DNA of 64,000 bases from Pseudoglutamicibacter cumminsii. GTDB taxonomy: Bacteria; Actinomycetota; Actinomycetes; Actinomycetales; Micrococcaceae. The notes below the pieces were generated by a model. That model had not been told where the DNA came from and did no database searches. It saw nothing but the letters and a program-made list of their open reading frames with translations. Shown here piece after piece: positions 1 through 9,222 of the stretch. The stretch lies in assembly GCF_003143995.1 (NCBI RefSeq), contig NZ_QFWG01000010.1, positions 1 to 64,000 of the forward strand, given 5' to 3'. Positions within the stretch are counted from its first letter, which is position 1, and each line of letters begins with the position of its first letter. The translations under genes and the position numbers were made by a program.

Positions 1-53
1 CGTCAGCCCCTCCGACTTTGAGCGTTACAGATCAGCTAGGACAGCCGCGACGA

Positions 54-3000
54 CTACCGCGGTTGCTCGCCGTAGAACAGTTCCTCGAACACCTGCCGCG
101 AACGCCGCGCGACACGAAGCCACGCTTCTTCCAGCTCCGGTCCGGCGTCTTTACCCCAGCCGATCCACGTCGCGACCGCCGAAATCTCCGAGCGGCTCGA
201 CGGGAACGAATCCGACGCCCGCCCCGTGCACGCCATATTCGCGGCACGCACATCGGTCGCCAGCTTCCACGCCGTTTCGAGGCTCTCGGCGTCCTCCTGG
301 CTAACCAACCCAGCATGATGCCCGGCGCGCAATGCCTCGAGGCTGTTCGTGGTCTGCAAACCCGGGTGCCGCTTAGCGAAACGCAGCTGCATCGATTGAA
401 CCAGCCACTCGACATCGCTCAAACCGCCCGGCCCGAGCTTCACGTGCCGCTTCGGGTTCACGCCGCGAGGCAACCGCTCCCCCTCAACCCGCGCCTTGAC
501 CCGACGGATCTCTTGAAGCTCTTTGTCCGAAAGCCCATGCTGGTACCGCACCGGGTCGATCAGCTCGATGAACTTCCGCCCAACTTCCTCATCCCCAGCG
601 AACGGTCGGGCACGCAATAACGCCTGACGTTCCCACGTCTCAGCCCACCGTTCGTAATAGTCTGCATAAGACTCCAGCGAACGCACCAACGGGCCATTCT
701 TGCCCTCGGGACGCAAGTCAACATCGATCTTCAACCGATGCTCCGCCAGAATCGGAGGCGTCAACGAACCCGACAGCAAATGCCCTAGCGCAGAAGCCAT
801 ACGGTTCGCTTGTTGCTTCGCCGCTTCCGGGTCGACGCCTTCAACCGGCTCATACACATACATCGCATCCAGATCAGATCCGTAACCGATCTCAGCGCCA
901 CCTTGCCGGCCCATCGCAATCACAGCGAATCGAGCTAGCTCACCGTGCTCCGCGACCTCCTGATGCCGGGCCACATGCCACGCACCCATGACCGCGGCCT
1001 GATCCACGTTCGACAGCGCCCGGCCCAGCTCCTCAACATCGATCAGCCCAGAACCGTGCGCCAACGCGACCCTCAACGTCTCACGCCGCCGCGCGGTCCG
1101 AACCAGCTGCATGCCACCATCCGCGGCATCCTCATGCCGGTCCAGCTTGGCCGAAACCTGCTTCCACAGCTTCTCCCAACTGCGAGGCTTCAGATCGGCA
1201 TCATTACCCAGCCATGCGGTAGCCTCAGGCGAAACCTCAAGCAAATCAACAACCATGCGCGAGGTCGACAAAATACGGCACAAACGCTCCGCACCCGCCG
1301 CAGAATCACGCAGCATCGACATGAACCACGGGGTCGATCCCAAGGAATCCGAAAGCCGCCGGAAACCCAACAGCCCAGCGTCAGGGCTCACGCCGTCCGC
1401 AAACCACTCCAACATGACCGGCAACAGATGCCGTTGCAAAGCCGCGGTACGCGAAATCCCGCCCGTCAGCGCTTCGATGTGGCGCATCGCCTGCTTCGGG
1501 TCTGCATAACCCAAAACCTTCAGGCGCGCCTCAGCCGCTGCAGGGGTCAGCCGAACCTCATCGTCATGCAGGCCAGCCGCCGCAGCCAACAGCGGCCGGA
1601 AGAAGATCTTCTGATGCAAACCCCGCACGCGGTTCTTGATCTTCTTCCACGCCTTGAGCATGTGCTCGGCGGTAGCGACCTGCCGCTCACCGGGCGCCGC
1701 AATACCACGCGCAAGCGCCCGCTGTTCGGCCTCCGATTTAGGCATCGCGTGCGTGCGCCGCAACCGCACCAGCTGGATGCGGTGCTCGAGGCTCCGCAAG
1801 TACCGGTAGTCCGCACTGAACTGGCGCGCATCATCACGCGAAATATACGCGGCACTCGCCAACGCATCGAGCGCTTCCAGGGTTCCGCGGACCCGCAGGC
1901 CCTCATCCACACGCCCGTGAACCAGCTGCAGCAGCTGAACCGTGAACTCGACGTCTCGGAGCCCACCAGGGCCGAGCTTGATCTGCCGTTCGATCTCCGC
2001 AGGCGGGATGTTGTCGGTGACGCGCTGGCGCATCTTCTGCACGGCCTCAACGAAGCCATCGCGGCGGGACGCCTCCCACACCATCGGCCAGATCGCCTCG
2101 ATGTATTCCTCGCCCAGCGCGGCGTCACCTGCGATGGGCCGAGCCTTGAGCAGCGCCTGAAACTCCCAGTGGTCAGCCCAGCGTTTGTAGTACTGAACGT
2201 GTGAAGCGAGTGTGCGGGACATCGCGCCGTCTTGGCCTTCGGGCCGCAGGTTCGCGTCTAGCTCCCAGAGGGCCGGTTCTTTGCCGGTAGAGCCTACGAT
2301 GTGCCCCATGGCTTTCGTGAGGCTCGCGGCAATGTCTTCGGCGCGGTCGGCCGTCTCCTCGTCCGCGCCCTCGGCGACGGAGTGCACATAGATCACGTCG
2401 ACGTCGGAAACATAATTCAGTTCCCTCGCACCGCACTTGCCCATGCCGATGACCGCGAGCCGGACTTGGGTCACGTCGGTGTCCGGATAGGTGTCGGCGA
2501 CGTGCCGGTAGGCGATCGCTAGCGCCCCGTCGACGGCGGCCGCGGCTAGGTCTGCAAGCTCAGCTGCGACCATGCGCACCGAGTCCGAGGCCTCATCGGC
2601 GCACACGTCTTTCATTGCGGTGTCCAGGAGCTCGGCGCGGTACGCGACGCGGAGCGCGGCGACCGTGGCGTCCTCTGCTGACGCCGCGATCGGAACCTCG
2701 GCTTCCGGATCAGCGCCGACGGCCGTGAGCATTTTGGCGCGGAGACCGCTCGGATCGGATGGATCGTATTCGCTCGGCCGTTCAACGGTGAGCGCATCGG
2801 CTTGATCCGGGTGCCGCAACACGAAGTCCACGAGCGCCTCTGACGCGCCTGCGAGCATGAACAACGGTTGGTTGCGGTTTGGGTCTTGGACTGCGCCGGC
2901 TAGCGACGGGATCCGCTCAAGCAAGCGAATCACGTTGAGCAGAGCCATGTCCGGGTCGGCGGTGGCGCGCAAAGCCTCGAGCACCGTCATGTGATCGACC

Positions 3001-3137
3001 TGGGCGAGTTCTTTCGACCTCAGCAGGGTGCGCGCACGCCGCGGGTCGTGGAACCCCGCGGCTCGTACAGCGCGGTCGATCGTGGAGGATGACCCTTCTG
3101 CGTTTGCAGGCGTCTTTTCGTCTTGCTGGGATGCCAT
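54..3137 (-). CDS. glnE: bifunctional glutamine synthetase adenylyltransferase / adenylyl-removing enzyme
   Basis: GlnE attaches AMP to, and removes it from, a tyrosine of glutamine synthetase in response to nitrogen status. The 1027-residue protein has the expected two-half architecture. The N-terminal (adenylyl-removing) nucleotidyltransferase domain carries NYVSDVDVIYV near residue 245, and the C-terminal (adenylyltransferase) domain carries GYGSDLDAMYVY near residue 752; both keep the two catalytic aspartates. Conserved GPGGLRDVEF and GPGGLSDVEW motifs follow each domain. It starts 22 nt after the stop of the upstream glutamine synthetase gene, so the two are probably co-transcribed. The glnA-type partner next door appears to lack the modifiable tyrosine, so the substrate is probably another GS outside the window. 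Identity is certain. The 53 nt downstream contain no obvious terminator. Confidence 0.97.
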   Translation of the reverse strand: MASQQDEKTPANAEGSSSTIDRAVRAAGFHDPRRARTLLRSKELAQVDHMTVLEALRATADPDMALLNVIRLLERIPSLAGAVQDPNRNQPLFMLAGASEALVDFVLRHPDQADALTVERPSEYDPSDPSGLRAKMLTAVGADPEAEVPIAASAEDATVAALRVAYRAELLDTAMKDVCADEASDSVRMVAAELADLAAAAVDGALAIAYRHVADTYPDTDVTQVRLAVIGMGKCGARELNYVSDVDVIYVHSVAEGADEETADRAEDIAASLTKAMGHIVGSTGKEPALWELDANLRPEGQDGAMSRTLASHVQYYKRWADHWEFQALLKARPIAGDAALGEEYIEAIWPMVWEASRRDGFVEAVQKMRQRVTDNIPPAEIERQIKLGPGGLRDVEFTVQLLQLVHGRVDEGLRVRGTLEALDALASAAYISRDDARQFSADYRYLRSLEHRIQLVRLRRTHAMPKSEAEQRALARGIAAPGERQVATAEHMLKAWKKIKNRVRGLHQKIFFRPLLAAAAGLHDDEVRLTPAAAEARLKVLGYADPKQAMRHIEALTGGISRTAALQRHLLPVMLEWFADGVSPDAGLLGFRRLSDSLGSTPWFMSMLRDSAAGAERLCRILSTSRMVVDLLEVSPEATAWLGNDADLKPRSWEKLWKQVSAKLDRHEDAADGGMQLVRTARRRETLRVALAHGSGLIDVEELGRALSNVDQAAVMGAWHVARHQEVAEHGELARFAVIAMGRQGGAEIGYGSDLDAMYVYEPVEGVDPEAAKQQANRMASALGHLLSGSLTPPILAEHRLKIDVDLRPEGKNGPLVRSLESYADYYERWAETWERQALLRARPFAGDEEVGRKFIELIDPVRYQHGLSDKELQEIRRVKARVEGERLPRGVNPKRHVKLGPGGLSDVEWLVQSMQLRFAKRHPGLQTTNSLEALRAGHHAGLVSQEDAESLETAWKLATDVRAANMACTGRASDSFPSSRSEISAVATWIGWGKDAGPELEEAWLRVARRSRQVFEELFYGEQPR

Positions 3138-3159
3138 GGACTTCTTCTAGAGCACCCTT

Positions 3160-4500
3160 CTAGAGCATCCCGAGGTAGCGGCGTAGCTCGAACGGGGAGA
3201 TATCTTGACGGTATTCGTCCCATTCGGCTCGTTTATTGCGTAGGAAAGCGTCGAAGACCCATTCGCCCAGGATGTCGGCGACCAACTCGGAGTTCTCCAT
3301 GACGTTGATCGCTTCGTGCAGCGTGGACGGCAGCGGGTCGAGGCCGAGCACACGGCGTTCACGGCTTGTGAGCGAGAAAATGTCTTCTTCGGTTGGATCA
3401 CCGAGGTCGTAGCGTTCGCGGATGCCTTTGAGGCCGGCGCCCAGGATGCACGCGTAGGCGAGGTACGGGTTGGCGGCGGAGTCGATGCCGCGGTACTCGA
3501 CGCGGGCGGACTGCCCCTTCTCTGGCTTGTAGAGCGGTACACGCACGAGGGCGGAACGGTTGTTGTGGCCCCACGAGATGTGGCTTGGCGCTTCTCCCCC
3601 GCCCCACAAACGCTTGTACGAGTTCACAAACTGATTGGTTACCGCGGTGAATTCCGGGGCGTGTGTCAGAACGCCCGCGATGAACTGGCGCGCCGTCGTG
3701 GAGAGCTGATATTCGCGGCCGCCTTCGAAGAACGCATTCCGCTCCCCTTCGAACAGCGAGAAATGCGTATGCATCCCGGACCCAGGGTGATGCGAGAACG
3801 GTTTAGGCATGAACGTCGCGTAGATGCCTTGCAGGAGCGCGACCTCTTTGATGATGGTGCGGAACGTCATGAGGTTGTCGGCAGTAGCCAGAACGTCGGC
3901 GTAGCGCAGGTCGATCTCGTTTTGCCCCGGCCCGGATTCGTGGTGCGAGAACTCGACGGAGATGCCGACTTCTTCGAGCGAAGTCACGGCTTTGCGGCGG
4001 AAGTCCTGGGCGATGCCGCCGGGAACGTGGTCGAAATAGCTCGCCGAATCCACGGGTTGCGGGTGGCCGTTGGCGTCCATCTCGTCGCTGCGCAGCAGAT
4101 AGAACTCAACTTCAGGGTGCGTGTAGCACGTGAACCCCATGTCGGCGGCTTCTTCAACCTGCCGCTTCAAGACGTGACGTGGGTCGGCCATCGATGGTTC
4201 GCCATCGGGGGTCAGGATGTCACAGAACATGCGGGAGGTCGGTTCGATGTTGCCTCGCCATGGAAGCAACTGGAACGTTGACGCGTCGGGCTGCAAGAGC
4301 ATGTCAGATTCGAAGATACGAGAGAGGCCTTCGATCGAGGAGCCGTCGAAACCGAGCCCCTCACGGAAAGCCCCCTCGACTTCCGCTGGCGCGAGCGCGA
4401 CAGATTTAAGCGAGCCCACGACGTCGGTGAACCACAAACGCACAAAGCGGACGTCGCGTTCCTCGATAGTCCTGAGAACGAAGTCTTGTTGACGGTTCAC
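3160..4500 (-). CDS. glnA: type I glutamine synthetase, GlnA2-like
   Basis: Makes glutamine from glutamate, ammonia and ATP in the cytoplasm. The 446-residue length matches the short actinobacterial GlnA2 type, which lies next to glnE in Mycobacterium. Visible GS signatures include LGFDGSSIEG near residue 50, the metal/ATP-site motif HESGPGQNEIDL, MPKPFSHHPGSGMHTHFS, and NRSALVRVP. In the region that carries the adenylylated tyrosine in E. coli GlnA (NLYDLPPEE), this protein reads EEDIFSLTSRER. By my hand alignment a phenylalanine occupies the tyrosine position, so direct control by the neighbouring GlnE is doubtful. Upstream of the operon lies a 15-bp tandem repeat. Family assignment is certain; the paralogue label is inferred from length and context. 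Confidence 0.95.
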   Translation of the reverse strand: MNRQQDFVLRTIEERDVRFVRLWFTDVVGSLKSVALAPAEVEGAFREGLGFDGSSIEGLSRIFESDMLLQPDASTFQLLPWRGNIEPTSRMFCDILTPDGEPSMADPRHVLKRQVEEAADMGFTCYTHPEVEFYLLRSDEMDANGHPQPVDSASYFDHVPGGIAQDFRRKAVTSLEEVGISVEFSHHESGPGQNEIDLRYADVLATADNLMTFRTIIKEVALLQGIYATFMPKPFSHHPGSGMHTHFSLFEGERNAFFEGGREYQLSTTARQFIAGVLTHAPEFTAVTNQFVNSYKRLWGGGEAPSHISWGHNNRSALVRVPLYKPEKGQSARVEYRGIDSAANPYLAYACILGAGLKGIRERYDLGDPTEEDIFSLTSRERRVLGLDPLPSTLHEAINVMENSELVADILGEWVFDAFLRNKRAEWDEYRQDISPFELRRYLGML

Positions 4501-4519
4501 TCAATGCTCCTTCAGCGCG

Positions 4520-4549
4520 TTGATTGCGGGCGGGTTGATTGCGGGCGGG
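4520..4549. repeat. perfect 15-bp tandem duplication upstream of glnA
   Basis: The unit TTGATTGCGGGCGGG occurs twice head to tail (4520-4534, 4535-4549), followed by a degenerate start of a third copy. It lies in the 81-nt gap between the glnA start and the stop of the small upstream gene. It could affect the glnA leader or simply be replication slippage; no hairpin or known operator is evident. Confidence 0.6.
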
Positions 4550-4581
4550 ATTGGTGCGTGGTGTGCTCGGTTTGCGGCCGC

Positions 4582-4764
4582 TTAGTCTTCGTCTTCTTCG
4601 TCCCACTTGCGGGTGCGTTCCGCAGCGATCTCGTAGGCTCGGGAGGCTTCTTCCGCGGTGCGGTAGGGCCCCATGCGGTGCGAACCAACAGACTGCGGGC
4701 CCTTCTCGACCTCGCCGGTTGAGGTGTTGAACCAGTACTCGCCTTCAGGTGCTTTATCAGTCAT
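4582..4764 (-). CDS. small conserved actinobacterial protein, SPOR-like
   Basis: A 60-residue, acidic protein of unknown function. It reads through a compact aromatic core (YWFNTSTGEVEKGPQS), then MGPYRTAEEASRAYE, then a strongly acidic tail ending EEDED. The GPYxTxEEAxxA pattern is that of short SPOR-like proteins found widely in Arthrobacter relatives. I see no signal peptide or membrane segment, so it is probably cytosolic. It is divergent from map, 118 nt away, and lies 81 nt upstream of glnA on the same strand. I recognise the family but know of no assigned role. Confidence 0.75.
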   Translation of the reverse strand: MTDKAPEGEYWFNTSTGEVEKGPQSVGSHRMGPYRTAEEASRAYEIAAERTRKWDEEDED

Positions 4765-4882
4765 GGCTGGCCCCTTTCCCTGGGCTATCTTCTGCGATGC
4801 CGCGCCAACGTCGGCACAGCATCGTTCTTCTGTTCTTCACATTACGCGTTTATGCCTCGCAGGTGGGTCCTAAACTGGGGAC

Positions 4883-5782
4883 ATGACTGATTCTTCTGCT
4901 TCATCATCGAAAGCAACCGCCCCCATCGGGACCTTGACTAAGGGCCGCGTCTCGCCTTTGCGTAAGGTTCCTGCCGATATTCAGCGCCCACCGTATGTTG
5001 GCAAGCCTGGCCCAGAGAAATGGGAGGGCGGGGATGTTTACTCCCCTGAGGAGGTCGAACGGATTCGCGCGGCCGGCCGTATTGCTGCCGATGCGTTGCA
5101 GCTGATCGGTGAGACGGTCAAGCCTGGCATGACCACGGATGAAGTGGATGCGATCGGTCACGAATTCCTGATCAAGAACGGCGCATATCCTTCGTGCCTT
5201 GAGTATCAGGGCTTTCCGAAATCGACGTGCACCTCGCTCAATGAGGTCATTTGCCACGGGATCCCTGATGACACGGTGATCCAGGACGGCGACATCCTCA
5301 ACGTGGACATCACCGCGTACAAGGACGGCATGCACGGCGACACGAACGCGACCTTCCTTGTGGGCGATGTGGATCAGGAGTCGCGCGATCTGGTTGAGCG
5401 CACGCATGAGGCGATGATGCGCGGTATTCGCGCGGTCAAGCCGGGGCGTCAGATCAATGTGATTGGTCGGACGATCGAGGTGTATGCGAAGCGCTTCGGT
5501 CTCGGAGTGATTCGTGACTTCACTGGCCACGGCGTGGGCGGCGCGTTCCACTCGGGTTTGATTGTTCCGCATTACGATGCGGCGCCCGCTTATGACACGG
5601 AGATGGTGCCTGGTATGGTCATCACGATCGAACCGATGCTTGCGCTGGGTACTCACCGTTGGGAACAGTGGGATGACGGTTGGACTGTGGTGACGGCTGA
5701 CCGGAAGCGTACGGCTCAGTTTGAGCACACGTTGGTTGTGACTGAGGATGGCGCAGATATCCTCACGCTGCCAAGCTCCTGA
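4883..5782 (+). CDS. map: type I methionine aminopeptidase
   Basis: Removes the initiator methionine from new proteins. The 299-residue protein has the five metal ligands of the pita-bread fold: Asp in ILNVDITAY, Asp in HGDTNATF, His in [12 protein letters not shown], Glu in ITIEPML and Glu in QFEHTLVV. The N-terminal extension with [18 protein letters not shown] is typical of the longer actinobacterial MetAP1c form, which has a proline-rich segment in front of the catalytic domain. The start follows a GGGGAC purine stretch by only a few bases. It is monocistronic: a very strong terminator follows about 55 nt after the stop. Confidence 0.97.
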   Translation: MTDSSASSSKATAPIGTLTKGRVSPLRKVPADIQRPPYVGKPGPEKWEGGDVYSPEEVERIRAAGRIAADALQLIGETVKPGMTTDEVDAIGHEFLIKNGAYPSCLEYQGFPKSTCTSLNEVICHGIPDDTVIQDGDILNVDITAYKDGMHGDTNATFLVGDVDQESRDLVERTHEAMMRGIRAVKPGRQINVIGRTIEVYAKRFGLGVIRDFTGHGVGGAFHSGLIVPHYDAAPAYDTEMVPGMVITIEPMLALGTHRWEQWDDGWTVVTADRKRTAQFEHTLVVTEDGADILTLPSS

Positions 5783-5837
5783 GCTACTCGCGCGTAAACT
5801 TTTTAGCGTTTTCATCCGGGGTACCGGACATCTATCG

Positions 5838-5877
5838 AGGGGGCTTCTCGATGCTATTTAGCATCGAGAAGCCCCCT
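5838..5877 (+). terminator. strong Rho-independent-type terminator after map
   Basis: An 18-bp perfect stem, AGGGGGCTTCTCGATGCT paired with its reverse complement, closes a 4-nt ATTT loop (5856-5859) and is followed by a T-rich stretch (TTGAGTTTCTTT). It ends the map transcript and isolates the downstream cutinase gene. The remaining 190 nt up to the cutinase start hold that gene's promoter; I could not assign -35 and -10 boxes with confidence. Confidence 0.9.
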
Positions 5878-6067
5878 TTGAGTTTCTTTGAAACTGATTG
5901 ATTGCCCCTGAATCCCAGGACCCGCCATGGCTTTGCTGTGGAGAATTTATGAAAATCTTTCTGGATATTCCTTTAGTGGCGAACTTGGTGTGCGATATGT
6001 AACAAGCTTCGCGAGCTTGATGATGATCACTTCCCTTGAGGAACTCCCCTTTGAGGATAGGAACACC

Positions 6068-7018
6068 ATGAAAAAGAACTCCATGCGCAGCATCGCAGCA
6101 GTCGCCGCACTCGGCGTTGGCTTGAGCCTCGGCGCACCTGCCGCCAACGCTGCCCCTACCCCAGCACCAGCCCAGGCAGCCCCGGCCGTCGCATCGAGCC
6201 ACCTTGCTCCATTCGGCCCAGCGGATCCAGCTAAGCTTCCTAAACCTAAGCCTGGCGAGATCCACGGCCCAAACCCAAAGGCCGAAATGCTCACTAAGCA
6301 GGGCCCTTACGAATACAAGACACAAAAGCTTCCTGTGGATCTGCGCACCGGATTCTATGGCGGCACCCTCTACTACCCTGTCGCTAAGAAGGGCGAGAAG
6401 TTCGGCGGCATCGTAACGATGCCTGGGTTCACCGAGCCTGGCATCGCGATGGAGTTCTTCGGCAAGCGCATGGCTTCCCACGGCTTCGTGGTTCTGCGTG
6501 CCGAGTCCCTCACTCCGTTCGATGAGCCGAACGTTCGTTCCCGCGCCGTTGAGAACGCTATGAAGCGTCTGACTCGCGGCGATCACAAGGCTAGCGAGAT
6601 CCTGGATCCGGAGCGCCTGGCACTGATCGGTCACTCGATGGGTGGCGGTGGCGTCCTGATCGCCGCTGAGCGCAACCCGCAGCTGCGTGCGGTGATTTCG
6701 CTGCACCCATGGGCTAAACGCCCAATCTTCAACGTCAAGGTTCCTGTGATGGTCAACGGCGGCCTGCTGGACTTCGTCGCTGACATGGCTCAGTACACCG
6801 GCCCGATCTACGCGGGCATCCAGGGCGCACCGTACAAGGCGCTTCACACGCACCTTGCTGGAACGCACTGGGCGGGCATCGTCGATGATCCTAAACTGCA
6901 GGCCCGCAACCTTGCGTTCCTGAAGTACTTCGTTGACGGCGACACCCGTTACGCGGAGTTCCTTGAGGCTCCACCTCAGGAGTCGATGACCTTCACCTCG
7001 ACCACGGGTCCAATCTAA
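6068..7018 (+). CDS. secreted cutinase / PET-hydrolase-like alpha/beta hydrolase
   Basis: Probable extracellular polyester or lipid esterase of the bacterial cutinase family that includes Thermobifida Cut2, LCC and PETase. The chosen ATG follows GAGGATAGG at good spacing and opens a Sec signal peptide (MKKNSMRSIAA... to ANA, about 28 residues); the reading frame continues 47 codons upstream but that part is not signal-like. The mature part shows the family landmarks in order: YGGTLYYP, the oxyanion loop MPGFTEPG, nucleophile GHSMGGGG (Ser190), SLHPWA (the substrate-clamping Trp), GGLLDFVAD (Asp235) and GTHWAG (His267), then the hallmark end FVDGDTRYAEFL. Spacing Ser-45-Asp-32-His matches the family. 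There is no cysteine at all, so the usual C-terminal disulfide is missing, and Phe replaces the oxyanion Tyr of many PETases. It stands alone between two terminators. Substrate is unknown. Confidence 0.88.
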   Translation: MKKNSMRSIAAVAALGVGLSLGAPAANAAPTPAPAQAAPAVASSHLAPFGPADPAKLPKPKPGEIHGPNPKAEMLTKQGPYEYKTQKLPVDLRTGFYGGTLYYPVAKKGEKFGGIVTMPGFTEPGIAMEFFGKRMASHGFVVLRAESLTPFDEPNVRSRAVENAMKRLTRGDHKASEILDPERLALIGHSMGGGGVLIAAERNPQLRAVISLHPWAKRPIFNVKVPVMVNGGLLDFVADMAQYTGPIYAGIQGAPYKALHTHLAGTHWAGIVDDPKLQARNLAFLKYFVDGDTRYAEFLEAPPQESMTFTSTTGPI

Positions 7019-7077
7019 ACAAGACTCAAGGTGCATGGTCAGACGCTGCGCTTCAGAGGCGTCTGAGATATAAAGTA

Positions 7078-7117
7078 CCGGCGGTGGTTCGGGCTTCCCC
7101 TCCCGAACCACCGCCGG
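7078..7117. terminator. bidirectional terminator between cutinase gene and nrdR
   Basis: A perfect 16-bp stem, CCGGCGGTGGTTCGGG (7078-7093) with CCCGAACCACCGCCGG (7102-7117), has an 8-nt loop and sits between two convergent genes. A short T tract follows on the plus side and T-rich sequence follows on the minus side. Confidence 0.85.
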
Positions 7118-7131
7118 AGTTTAATGCGCAC

Positions 7132-7620
7132 TTAGGTTGCTGACAGTGTGCGTTGATGCGGCGGCAGAGTTGTTTCTGGGTTTTCGCGTAGCGCTTTGAT
7201 CGCGTCTTCGAAGTCTTCAAGGGTTTCGAAGCCCTGGTATACGGACGCGAAGCGGAGGTAGGCGACCTGGTCGAGGCGGCGCAGCGGGCGCAGGATTGCT
7301 AGCCCCACTTGGTGCGCGTCGACTTCGGCGCGGCCTTCAGCGCGGATGGTTTCTTCGACTTCCTGTGCGAGCATCGCGAGGTCGTCTTCTGAAACGGGAC
7401 GGCCTTGGCAGGCCTTCGAGACGCCGGAAATGATTTTTGAGCGGCTGAACGGTTCGGCCACGCCGGAGCGCTTGACGACCGAAAGGCTCGCGGTTTCGAT
7501 CGTTGTAAAACGACGGCCGCAGGAGCTGCACTGACGGCGGCGACGGATCGAGTAGCCGTCTTCGGTTGCGCGAGAGTCAACAACACGCGATTCAGCATGC
7601 CTGCAGAACGGACAAAACAC
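7132..7620 (-). CDS. nrdR: transcriptional repressor NrdR
   Basis: NrdR senses ATP/dATP and represses ribonucleotide reductase genes. I chose the GTG start at 7620 because it is preceded by GGGAGG at 8-nt spacing and because it places the zinc ribbon at the N-terminus as in all NrdR proteins: VFCPFC (Cys3, Cys6) and CSSC (Cys31, Cys34). The rest is an ATP-cone domain with VVKRSG, followed by the conserved [22 protein letters not shown]. The length of 162 residues is normal. It is downstream of hisD on the same strand, 227 nt away. No ribonucleotide reductase gene is in the window. Confidence 0.96.
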   Translation of the reverse strand: MFCPFCRHAESRVVDSRATEDGYSIRRRRQCSSCGRRFTTIETASLSVVKRSGVAEPFSRSKIISGVSKACQGRPVSEDDLAMLAQEVEETIRAEGRAEVDAHQVGLAILRPLRRLDQVAYLRFASVYQGFETLEDFEDAIKALRENPETTLPPHQRTLSAT

Positions 7621-7826
7621 GTGGCTGACCTCCCTTTGCGACGTCGTCACTCTTTTAACACACGCAACGTGCATCACAATCATAACCGGGCGCCACACGA
7701 ATCACAAACATGTAATTACTACATCTAGTGACGTGACACCCCAGCGTCCACTACACATAGGGGTCGCGGGCGGGGTCGCTGGCGAGGGGCTAGCACAACT
7801 GCTCGTCACAACCGGCCCCGCAATGG

Positions 7827-7856
7827 GTTCAGAGGTCCGCGACGTGTTCAGAGGTC
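7827..7856. repeat. 11-bp direct repeat at the end of hisD
   Basis: GTTCAGAGGTC occurs at 7827-7837 and again at 7846-7856, a 19-bp period. The second copy overlaps the hisD stop codon. It is upstream of nrdR on the minus strand. The role is unknown; it may be an nrdR promoter element or chance. Confidence 0.4.
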
Positions 7857-9194
7857 TCGCGCAGTCACGGCCTCGCCGTGCGCCGGAAGGTCCTCTGCCG
7901 AAGACAGCGCCACGACGTGCTCAGCCACCTCGGCGAGCGCCGCACGGTCATAGCGGATCTCCTGAACGGCTTTCAGGAAGGTCGTGACGTTGAGGCCGGA
8001 AGCGTACCGTGCGGTACCCATGGTCGGGAGCACGTGGTTCGAACCTGCCACGTAGTCCCCCAAGCTGACTGGCGAATAGGCTCCCAGGAAAACTGCCCCG
8101 GCTTGCGTGATGAGCTGCGCATCAGCCTCAGGGTCTTCCGTGAGCAACTCGAGGTGCTCGGCCGCGTAGTGGTTCGCTGCCGCGATCGCCGCATCGTGGT
8201 CGTCCACAAGCACGATGCCGGACTGCGGCCCGGACAGGGCCGTCAAGACTCGCTCGGAATGCTTGGTGTGTTGTGCGCGTTCCCATGTCGCGGAGCGGAA
8301 CACGTCAACGAGCGCCTCGTCCCACGTGATGATGACGCTCGCGGCGTTCGGATCGTGTTCGGCTTGCGAGATCGCATCAGCTGCAACGATCTTCGGGTCA
8401 GCCGAGGCATCAGCGACGATCGCGATCTCTGTAGGGCCCGCTTCAGAGTCGATGCCGACCTCACCCTTGACCAGCGCTTTCGCGGTAGCAACGAATACGT
8501 TGCCTGGCCCCGTGATCAGGTCGACTGGCTCAAGTGCTGTGTCCAGGCCAGCATCGGCATCGGTGTCGAGGCCATGGGCCAACGCACCGATCGCCTGCGC
8601 GCCACCTACCGCGTAGACCTCATCTACTCCGAGCAGTTGCGCGGCGGCGAGGATGGTTGGGTGCGGTAGTCCGGAGCCATCCTTGGCTGGCGGGCTGACG
8701 AGCGCAATCGACCCGACCCCGGCTTCCTGCGCAGGCACAACGTTCATCACGACCGAGGACGGGTACACCGCCAGCCCTCCGGGCACATACAGCCCGACGC
8801 GGCGAACCGGTTCCCAGCGCATCGTCACGCTGGCACCGGGGCCGAAGGTGGTCGTGGTGGGGGCAGGCTTGTGGTCGGCGGCGAAGGTACGGGCGCGTTC
8901 GATCGCGACTTCGAGACCCCGGCGGACATCCGCATCGAGGCCTTCGAGCGCTTCGACCATCGCGCCCGCTGGCACGCGCAGGGACGGCACTGCAACGCCG
9001 TCGAACTGTTCGGTCAGCGCGGTTACGGCGGTGGCCCCGCCTTCGCGGACCATCTTGAGGATGTTCGCGACAACGCTCTGATGCTCGGTGCTCGTGCTCG
9101 CTTGCAGGCGCGGCAGGCCGGCGCGGAGGGCGGCGTCGTCGGTGCCACGCAGGTCGATCAGCGGGAGGACATCAGTTTCTGCTACGTTGCTCAC
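7848..9194 (-). CDS. hisD: histidinol dehydrogenase
   Basis: Catalyses the last two steps of histidine synthesis, oxidising L-histidinol to histidine with NAD and zinc. The 448-residue protein shows the family core: GPGNVFVATAKALV, then GIDSEAGPTEIAI, AEHDPNAASV (with the His zinc/active-site region), AAEHLEL and GSNHVLPT. The remaining his genes are not in the window; hisD after dnaE and before nrdR is a common arrangement in this group. A 28-bp tandem repeat with the palindromes TCACAGCATGTGA lies directly upstream and is a likely operator. Confidence 0.96.
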   Translation of the reverse strand: MSNVAETDVLPLIDLRGTDDAALRAGLPRLQASTSTEHQSVVANILKMVREGGATAVTALTEQFDGVAVPSLRVPAGAMVEALEGLDADVRRGLEVAIERARTFAADHKPAPTTTTFGPGASVTMRWEPVRRVGLYVPGGLAVYPSSVVMNVVPAQEAGVGSIALVSPPAKDGSGLPHPTILAAAQLLGVDEVYAVGGAQAIGALAHGLDTDADAGLDTALEPVDLITGPGNVFVATAKALVKGEVGIDSEAGPTEIAIVADASADPKIVAADAISQAEHDPNAASVIITWDEALVDVFRSATWERAQHTKHSERVLTALSGPQSGIVLVDDHDAAIAAANHYAAEHLELLTEDPEADAQLITQAGAVFLGAYSPVSLGDYVAGSNHVLPTMGTARYASGLNVTTFLKAVQEIRYDRAALAEVAEHVVALSSAEDLPAHGEAVTARDL

Positions 9195-9222
9195 TCTTCC
9201 AGTCTAGGAGCCGCGGCTCGCC

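Noticed and set aside
945-2204. Long plus-strand open frame opposite glnE
   Set aside because: It is fully antisense to a clear glnE, is rich in Arg/Pro/His as expected for a high-GC shadow frame, and shows no domain.
5927-6067. 47-codon upstream extension of the cutinase gene
   Set aside because: The internal ATG has a good ribosome binding site and begins a proper signal peptide; the extension would bury it.
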